A DNA stretch of 5,159 nt from an uncultured Pseudomonadota bacterium (lineage in GTDB: Bacteria > Pseudomonadota > Gammaproteobacteria > Burkholderiales > Thiobacillaceae), in contig CAIXFP010000272.1 in assembly GCA_903918705.1 (NCBI GenBank), forward strand, positions 1-5,159, written 5' to 3'. Shown piece by piece: positions 1 through 5,159 of the stretch. Positions within the stretch are counted from its first letter, which is position 1. The number at the start of each line of letters is the position of its first letter. The notes under the pieces were generated by a model. That model did not search any database. It had not been told where the DNA came from and saw nothing but the letters and a program-made list of their open reading frames with translations. A program made the position numbers and the translations under genes.

Positions 1-251
1 CCAGAACGGGTTCCACCCAGACCGCCAACGTGCCGGTGCGCCTGGTCATGCGGGAGTACACGGACGCCCAGATCGAGAACTACCTCCGGCGCGACCAGCC
101 CTACAACTGCTGCGGCAGCGCAAAAAGCGAATCCCTGGGCATCGCCCTGATCGCCCGCTTCGAGACGGAAGACCCCAACGCCCTGGTGGGCCTGCCGTTG
201 ATCAAACTCACGGAAATGCTCGCCCGCGAAGGGCTGGACGTGCTGGCCTGA
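1..251 (+). CDS. yceF: Maf-family nucleotide pyrophosphatase, YceF type (3' end only)
   Basis: This is the C-terminal part, about 82 residues, of a Maf/YceF-like house-cleaning nucleotide pyrophosphatase; the frame is open from position 3 and the 5' end lies outside the window. YceF proteins hydrolyse 7-methyl-GTP to the monophosphate and pyrophosphate in the cytoplasm. What is seen: a QTANVPV strand, a DAQIENYLRR helix, the C-C-GSAKSESLGIAL segment that matches the CAGSFKSEGFGITL region of E. coli YceF, then DPNALVGLPLIKL and a closing helix. The match to the DPN-LVGLPLI signature is strong and separates it from the YhdE branch. The catalytic aspartate and N-terminal nucleotide loop are upstream and cannot be checked. 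A GTG at 30 is in frame but falls inside the conserved fold, so it is not the start. The frame ends in TGA at 249-251 and no terminator hairpin follows directly. Confidence 0.92.
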   Translation, partial: RTGSTQTANVPVRLVMREYTDAQIENYLRRDQPYNCCGSAKSESLGIALIARFETEDPNALVGLPLIKLTEMLAREGLDVLA

Positions 252-393
252 ACCACGGTTTCGAGCGCATCGGCGATACGGCATTAAATTTTTTTTGCCG
301 CTCGGCCGATAAGCGCTCGGCCAGCCGGGCAGGAGCCGTACTCCACGCCCCAGCCCATACCAGGATTGCAGAGGACGTGATCACCATGGGGTT

Positions 394-402
394 TGTTATT
401 AT
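394..402 (+). promoter_or_regulatory. Candidate extended -10 promoter
   Basis: The sequence reads TGTTATTAT: a TG dinucleotide one base before TATTAT, which matches the sigma-70 -10 consensus TATAAT at five of six bases. It lies in the only clearly AT-rich patch of the intergenic region and points toward the sensor and kinase genes. No good -35 box is seen at the right distance, which an extended -10 can tolerate. Transcription would start near 409, leaving a leader of about 220 bases. GTGATCAC at 377-384 lies just upstream and could be an operator. This is inference from motif matching only. Confidence 0.33.
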
Positions 403-422
403 CATATACAGCCCCGGAAAAG

Positions 423-443
423 CCCGGTCGGAAATACACCGGG
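423..443 (+). repeat. Inverted repeat, possible leader hairpin
   Basis: CCCGGT at 423-428 pairs perfectly with ACCGGG at 438-443 around a nine-base loop. It would sit near the start of the transcript if the promoter candidate at 394-402 is used. No T-run follows, so it does not look like a terminator. In GC-rich DNA such a repeat can occur by chance. Confidence 0.3.
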
Positions 444-578
444 TGAACGGCGGGTGGCGCCCGGAACATCGGACGCGACGTGAGGTACGCCATGAACTCC
501 CTACGTTGGCGGCCCGAAAACCCTCGCCGTCGCGACAGGATGCCGCTTCACCCACGGGCTCAAATTTGTAACAACGAT

Positions 579-597
579 GCCGTAGCCAGCGAACGGC
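579..597 (+). repeat. Inverted repeat shortly upstream of the sensor start
   Basis: GCCGT at 579-583 pairs with ACGGC at 593-597 around a nine-base loop, ending 19 bases before the ribosome binding site of the sensor gene. It could shape the 5' leader, but the short stem makes chance a real alternative. Confidence 0.25.
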
Positions 598-616
598 GAT
601 CATGAATGCTTTCAGT

Positions 617-622
617 GGAGGG
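617..622 (+). promoter_or_regulatory. Ribosome binding site of the sensor gene
   Basis: GGAGGG lies eight bases before the ATG at 631. This is good Shine-Dalgarno spacing and decides the start: the in-frame GTG at 625 would be only two bases from this site, which is too close. Confidence 0.75.
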
Positions 623-630
623 GCGTGGGC

Positions 631-3438
631 ATGAGTAGGTTGTTTGGTCGGGTGCTTGTCCACCCGGCAACCACTTGGGCGGTACTGGGGTTGGGCCTGG
701 TGATGTCGATGCTCATGGGCCTGGAGGCCGACCATCTGGTCAAGGAACGGATGCAAGACCGTTTCCGCTTGCAGAGCGGGGAGCTGCGCAACATGCTGGC
801 CCGGTGACTGGACAAATACGAACTGGCCCTGCACAGCGGGGCGGCTTTGTTCGATGCTTCGAATTCTGTCGACCGCAAGCGCTGGCACGATTTTGTACAA
901 GCCCTGGATATTGGCAAGAGCTTGCCCGGCGTCCAGGGTCTCGGCTTCAGCCAGGTGATCGCGCCGGACGAGCTGTCCGGGCATGTGCGGGCGATCCGCG
1001 GCGAAGGCTTTCCGCAATATCGGGTGCATCCGGTCGGCGAGCGGGGGTTGTATACCTCGATCATTTATCTCGAGCCCTTCGACTGGCGCAACCAGCGCGC
1101 CTTCGGCTTCGACATGTGGTCCGAACCGGTGCGCCGAGAGGCGATGGCGCGGGCACGCGACCGTGGGCAAAGCGCCGTTTCGGGCATGGTCAAACTGGTG
1201 CAGGAGACGGAACAGGATGTCCAGCCCGGTTTTCTCATGTACGTCCCGGTCTACCGCGGCGGGGCGCCGACCGCCAGCGTCGAGCAACGCCGTGCCGCCC
1301 TGCGGGGCTTTGTCTACAGCCCGTTCCGGGTCAAGGATCTGATGTCCTCCGTTTTTCGAGGGCGGGTCACGGGGCTTGCCGTCGAACTCTATGACGGCGT
1401 CGAGGTCGTGCCCGAGCACCGTTTCTATGTGGCGCGGTTCGCAAGCCCTGCCGCCACGAAAATGGCCGCGGATGCACTCGAACAGCGCTTGCCGCTGGAC
1501 GTAGCCGGACATGCATGGCTCATGCGCATACAAGCTCTGCCGGACCCGACCAGGGCATTGGAGGCCTACCTCCCCGGCCTGCTGGCCCTGGGCGGTTCGC
1601 TTGCCTCCGTGTTGCTGTTCCTCTACCTGCGCGCCCTTTCCCGCACCCGCCAGGCGGCCGCGGCACTGGCCGAGACGATGACCGCGGAACTGCGCGCGAG
1701 CGAGGCACACAACCACGCGCTGGTGGAATGCGCGCCCGACGCCATCCTTGTGATCGATGAGCGCGGCACGATCCGGCAATGCAATCCCGCCTGTGAGCAC
1801 TTTTTTGGTTATAGCGGCGAGGAACTGGTCGGCCGCAACATCAGCCTGCTGATGTCGGAACCCCAGCGCTCGGCCCATGACGGCTACCTGGCCCACTATC
1901 TGGAGACCGGCGAGGCCCATGTGATCGGCACAGGCCGCGATGTCGAGGCGAAACGCAAGGATGGCAGCCTGGTGACCATCCACCTGCGCGTGGGCGAACA
2001 GCGCCTGGCCGATGGCGGCATCCGCTTCATCGGCTTCATCCGCGACCTGTCCGAGCGGGTACGCGCCGAAGCGGCGCTGGCGGAGCGCAAGGCGCTGCTG
2101 CGCAACGTCATCGAGACCAGCAAGGACGGCTTCTGGGTGACCGACATGGGCGGGCGCCTCATGGAAGTCAACGACACCTACTGCCGGTTGTCCGGCTACG
2201 GCCGGAAAGAACTGCTGGCCATGAACATCCAGGATGTGGAGGCGAACGAGCGCCCGGAGGAAACCGCCACCCACATCGAAAACATCATGCGCGACGGCAG
2301 CGACCTGTTCGAGACCCGCCATCGCCGACGCGACGGCCAGATCTGGCCGGTGGAAATCAGCGTGACCTACAGCCCGGAGCAGGGCGGCCGGATGATCGTG
2401 TTCTGCCGCGACATCAGCGAGCGCAAACAGAACGAGTCGACGCTGAAGCAGGCGCTGGCGGAAAGCGAGGATCTCTACAACAAGGCCGCCACCGGCTATC
2501 ACTCCCTCGGCCCCGACGGCACCATCCTGCGCATCAACGATACCGAACTGGCCTGGCTCGGCTACCGCCGCGAGGAACTGGTGGGCCGCATCAAGATCGT
2601 GGACCTGCTCACCTCCGCCAGCCGTGAGAAGTTCCGGACGGTTTATCCCGCATTCCAGGAGAGCGGCCAGGTCCACGACCTCGAACTGGATTTCGTCCGC
2701 CGCGACGGCTCGATCCTGTCGATGCTGATCAGCGCCATCGCCGTCTACGACGAGCAGGGGAATTATCTGATGAGCCGATCGACGCTGTATGACATGAGCG
2801 AACGCAAACGGGTGGAAGCGGAACTGGCGCAGTACCGCGAGGGACTCGAACAACGGGTCGAGGCCCGCACCGAAGAACTGCGCGCGGCCGAACTGCGTAC
2901 CCGTCTGATCCTGGAATCCGCGGCCGACGGCATCTATGGCATGGACGCCGAGGGCCGCTTCAGTTTCGTCAATCCCGCTGCCTGCCGCCTGCTCGGCTAC
3001 AGCACGGAAGATCTGATCGGCAAGCTGGCCCATGCCACCATCCACCATAGCCATCCCGACGGCAGCCCCTATCCCGAGACGGAGTGCAGGCTGCACAACG
3101 TCCTGGCCATGGATTCGGAGGCGCGTTTCGATGACAAGGTGTTCTGGCGGTCAGACGGCCGACCGCTGCACGTCTCCATCGCCGCCCAGGCCATTCGCCA
3201 AGATGACGTGATCCTCGGCAGTGTGGTGAGTTTCACCGACATCCAGGCGCGCCTCGACGCCGAGCAGAGGATGCGCGAACAGGTCGATTCCCTGGAAAAA
3301 TTCAACCGCATCATGGTCGGCCGCGAACTGGACATGATCCGGCTCAAGCGTCAGGTCAACGACCTGTCCAGGCAGTTGGGGCTGCCGCCGCCCTATGACC
3401 TGGGCTTTGCCGAACCGGCGCCAGGGACACAGCCATGA
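631..3438 (+). CDS. CHASE-PAS(x4) membrane sensor protein without output domain, interrupted by one in-frame TGA
   Basis: From ATG 631 to TGA 3436-3438 the frame spans 935 codons, with one internal TGA at codon 59. A membrane helix at about residues 13-31 is followed by a CHASE ligand-binding domain at about 70-290, with typical PGVQGLGF, YLEP and GFLMYVPVY segments, expected outside the cytoplasmic membrane. A second membrane helix lies at about 314-333. Four PAS domains follow at about 357-480, 487-605, 613-730 and 757-875, each ending in a D-[LIM]-[ST]-type strand, with a coiled coil at about 727-760. PAS1 carries FixL-like haem-pocket residues H416, H430 and R436. The C-terminus is a charged helix containing FNRIMVGREL. 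No histidine kinase, GGDEF, EAL or methyl-accepting domain is present. Function is inferred: an extracellular and cytoplasmic input module for the kinase gene that overlaps it. Without readthrough only a 58-residue membrane peptide forms; a restart at TTG 847 would lose the first helix and part of CHASE. It may be a recent pseudogene. Confidence 0.85.
805..807 (+). other. In-frame TGA inside the sensor gene (codon 59)
   Basis: The frame from ATG 631 reads ...NMLAR, then TGA, then LDKYELALHSG and on to 3438 without further stops or shifts. The residues after the stop are the ordinary start of a CHASE module, so both sides belong to one gene. A single CGA to TGA transition (arginine to stop) would explain it. 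The next base is C; UGAC is known as a leaky stop context in E. coli. A sequencing error cannot be excluded. Confidence 0.9.
3423..3427 (+). promoter_or_regulatory. Ribosome binding site of the kinase gene
   Basis: AGGGA lies seven bases before ATG 3435, inside the last codons of the sensor gene. It is a moderate Shine-Dalgarno match and would let the kinase start independently as well as by coupling through the ATGA overlap. Confidence 0.5.
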
Positions 3439-5159
3439 AGCCGTCCGAAGACCTGCTGCTTGCCATCGATCCGGATTCCCTCAATCGGACCATGCTCAGT
3501 ACCATGACCGAGTCGGCGATGATTTTTTCCGCAAAGGGGGAGGTTCTTGCCTGCAACCCGGCCGCCGAGCGTTTCCTCGGCATGAGTCTGGCGGAAATGC
3601 GGGAGCGGCTCAGGGCCGATGAGGTCCATCTGCTGCGGGAGGACGGCGGCGTCTGCCCGCAAGACGAGGTGCCGGTGATGCGTACCCTGGCGACGGGGCA
3701 GCCCTGCCGCAACGTCACCATCGGTTACCCAACCCCGGACGGCCAAGTACGCTGGACCCTGGCCAACTGCGAGCCGATCAAGGCCATGGATGGCCGGGTC
3801 GGTGGGGTGATGCTGACCATCCTGAACATCGATGAGCAGGTACAGGCCGCCGCCCGGCAGCGGCAACTCAACCGCACCCTGCGCGCCTTGCAGGCCAGTA
3901 GCCGTGCCCTGCTCCATGCGGAGGGCGAAATTCCTTACTTGGACGAGGTGTGCCGCATCGTGGTGGAAGAATGCGGCCACCGCATGGCCTGGGTGGGGTA
4001 CGCCGAGGACGACCCGGGCAAGTCGGTGTGCCCCGTGGCCAGCGCCGGCTTCGAGGATAACTACTTGGCAAGCCTGAGTATCACCTGGGCCGACAGCGAG
4101 CGGGGTCGCGGCCCCACCGGAACGGCGATCCGGGAGGGCCGGGCGGTGATCTGTCACGACATTCCGCGCGATCCGATTTTCACGCCCTGGCGCGAACAGG
4201 CGCTGCGGCGCGGTTACGCCGCCTCCATCGCCCTGCCTTTGATGGGCGCCGGCCAGGCCTTCGGCGCCCTGATGATCTATTCGCAACAGACCCATCCCTT
4301 TGTCGCGGAAGAAGTGGCCTTGTTGCATGAACTGGCCGATGACCTGGCCTTCGGCATCGGCAGCGTGCGCCTGCGCCGCGCTCATGCCCGGCAGGAGGAA
4401 AGCCTGAAGGCCAGCGAGACCCGCTACCGCCTGCTGGTGGAACAGATGGTGGATGGACTGTTCCTGGCCGACGCCCAGGGGCGCTATCAGGATGTCAACG
4501 CAGCCGGCGCGGCCATGCTGGGCTACACCCGCGAGGAACTGGGCCATCTGTCCATCGCCGACGTCATCCATCCCGCGGAGATACCACGCATAGGCAAGGA
4601 AGTCGCGCGATTCAAGCACGGGAAGGTGGTCAGCAGCGAATGGCGTTTCCGGCGCAAGGACGGTTCCACGTTCCTTGGCGAAGTGGTCGGCAGGCAACTG
4701 GACGACGGCCGCCTGCAAGCCGTGCTGCGGGACGTCACCGCCCGCCGCCGGGCGGAGGACGATCTCGCCGGCGCCCGCCTGGCCGCGCTCAACCTGGCCC
4801 AGGATGCCATCGCGGCGCGCGCCGAAGCGGAACGCCTGGCCCAGGTGAAGAGCGACTTTCTCGCCAACATGAGCCATGAGATCCGCACGCCGCTCAACGC
4901 CGTGATCGGGATGGCGCGGATCGGACGGCGCGACACGGCGGAGGCGACAAGCCAGGCCGCGTTCGATCGCATCCTCGATTCCGGCGAACACCTCCTGGGG
5001 GTCATCAACGACATCCTCGACTTCTCCAAGATCGAGGCCGGCAAGTTCGCCGTGGAAGCCCATCCCTTCCGGCTGGCCGAGATCATCGGCAATGCCGGCA
5101 GCTTCGTCGCTGCCACCGCCCGGCAAAAGGGTCTGAACTTCTTCATCGACGGCGATGCC
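3435..5159 (+). CDS. PAS-GAF-PAS sensor histidine kinase, probably hybrid (3' end missing)
   Basis: The frame runs from ATG 3435 to the window end, 575 codons without a stop. It begins by ATGA overlap with the sensor stop, a mark of translational coupling. Domains in order: PAS at about residues 16-135, GAF at about 155-313 (with the DPIFTPWR and ALPL segments of bacterial GAF domains), PAS at about 327-440, a short coiled linker, and HisKA at about 470-540. The H-box NMSHEIRTPLNAVIG places the phosphoacceptor at H481 (bases 4875-4877), and LLGVINDILDFSKIEAGK forms the second helix of the dimerisation domain. No membrane helix or signal peptide is visible, so the protein should be cytoplasmic and take its signal from small ligands or from a partner. 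The ATP-binding domain lies beyond the window. The H-box variant is the one usual in hybrid kinases with receiver and often Hpt domains, so those are expected but not seen. The response regulator target is unknown. Confidence 0.95.
   Translation, partial: MKPSEDLLLAIDPDSLNRTMLSTMTESAMIFSAKGEVLACNPAAERFLGMSLAEMRERLRADEVHLLREDGGVCPQDEVPVMRTLATGQPCRNVTIGYPTPDGQVRWTLANCEPIKAMDGRVGGVMLTILNIDEQVQAAARQRQLNRTLRALQASSRALLHAEGEIPYLDEVCRIVVEECGHRMAWVGYAEDDPGKSVCPVASAGFEDNYLASLSITWADSERGRGPTGTAIREGRAVICHDIPRDPIFTPWREQALRRGYAASIALPLMGAGQAFGALMIYSQQTHPFVAEEVALLHELADDLAFGIGSVRLRRAHARQEESLKASETRYRLLVEQMVDGLFLADAQGRYQDVNAAGAAMLGYTREELGHLSIADVIHPAEIPRIGKEVARFKHGKVVSSEWRFRRKDGSTFLGEVVGRQLDDGRLQAVLRDVTARRRAEDDLAGARLAALNLAQDAIAARAEAERLAQVKSDFLANMSHEIRTPLNAVIGMARIGRRDTAEATSQAAFDRILDSGEHLLGVINDILDFSKIEAGKFAVEAHPFRLAEIIGNAGSFVAATARQKGLNFFIDGDA

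Larger units (their letters stand above)
252..630. other. Intergenic region, no convincing gene
   Basis: This 379-base gap separates yceF from the sensor gene. Short open frames on both strands (for example + strand 377-571) lack a good ribosome site and resemble no family I know. The gap contains a T-run at 289-296, a direct repeat GCTCGGCC at 300-307 and 315-322, an AT-rich patch at about 392-410, the palindrome GTGATCAC at 377-384, a 6-bp inverted repeat at 423-443, the palindrome CAAATTTG at 561-568, and a 5-bp inverted repeat at 579-597. The T-run lacks a GC-rich stem before it, so I do not call a terminator. No tRNA, riboswitch core or CRISPR repeat was recognised. Confidence 0.7.

Noticed and set aside
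377..571. Short + strand open frame of 64 codons in the intergenic region
   Set aside because: The GTG start has no good ribosome site, the product resembles nothing known, and the region has regulatory rather than coding character.
805..807. TGA read as tryptophan through an alternative genetic code
   Set aside because: TGA ends yceF (249-251) and the sensor gene (3436-3438) at the expected places, and tryptophans throughout are TGG.
805..850. Selenocysteine insertion at the internal TGA
   Set aside because: CHASE domains are not known to use selenocysteine, no cysteine is expected at this site, and the GCCC/GGGC pairing downstream is too weak and wrongly shaped for a convincing bacterial SECIS element.
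886..899. Sigma-54-like TGGCACG motif
   Set aside because: It lies inside the CHASE coding region and lacks the GC of the -12 element at the required spacing.
208..3096. A 962-codon open frame on the minus strand across most of the sensor gene
   Set aside because: It is the antisense shadow of a GC-rich coding strand: the protein is rich in A, G, H, Q and D, shows no known domain, and opposes a gene with clear CHASE and PAS domains. The same holds for the long minus-strand frame at 3393-5126.
847..3438. TTG 847 as the true start of a separate CHASE-PAS gene
   Set aside because: The CHASE-like residues continue upstream in the same frame to the TGA and beyond it to a well-placed ATG with a strong ribosome site. 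Starting at 847 would remove the first membrane helix needed for normal CHASE topology.
4149..4160. Cys-His pair in the kinase GAF domain as a bilin attachment site of phytochrome type
   Set aside because: The pair sits in the VICHDI strand about 24 residues before the ASIALPL strand, which is the ordinary VVNDI position of non-phytochrome GAF domains and not the chromophore cysteine position.

Overview
The window is GC-rich DNA with long, tightly packed reading frames on the + strand. It looks like a proteobacterium, most plausibly a betaproteobacterium, but that placement rests on gene style only. TGA ends both complete frames and tryptophan is written TGG, so the standard bacterial code applies.

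Layout. Positions 1-251 hold the 3' end of a Maf-family nucleotide pyrophosphatase of the YceF type. Positions 252-630 carry no convincing gene. This gap has an AT-rich patch with an extended -10 promoter candidate, a GTGATCAC palindrome and two short hairpin-forming repeats, and it probably drives the downstream genes. Positions 631-3438 encode a membrane sensor: a transmembrane helix, an extracytoplasmic CHASE domain, a second transmembrane helix, four PAS domains and a conserved charged helical tail, with no kinase, cyclase or other output domain. Its frame is interrupted by one in-frame TGA (805-807) between the first membrane helix and CHASE, and is otherwise undamaged. Positions 3435-5159 overlap it by ATGA and encode a cytoplasmic PAS-GAF-PAS histidine kinase, cut by the window end just after the phosphoacceptor domain.

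How they may work together. The sensor has inputs but no transmitter, and the kinase has a transmitter but no membrane anchor. Their translationally coupled arrangement suggests a split signalling system in which the CHASE/PAS protein controls the kinase. The first PAS domain of the sensor carries the FixL pattern of haem-pocket residues at exact FixL spacing, so an oxygen or other gas input is a concrete hypothesis. The in-frame TGA raises the question of whether the sensor is a very recent pseudogene, a sequencing error, or is expressed by readthrough.
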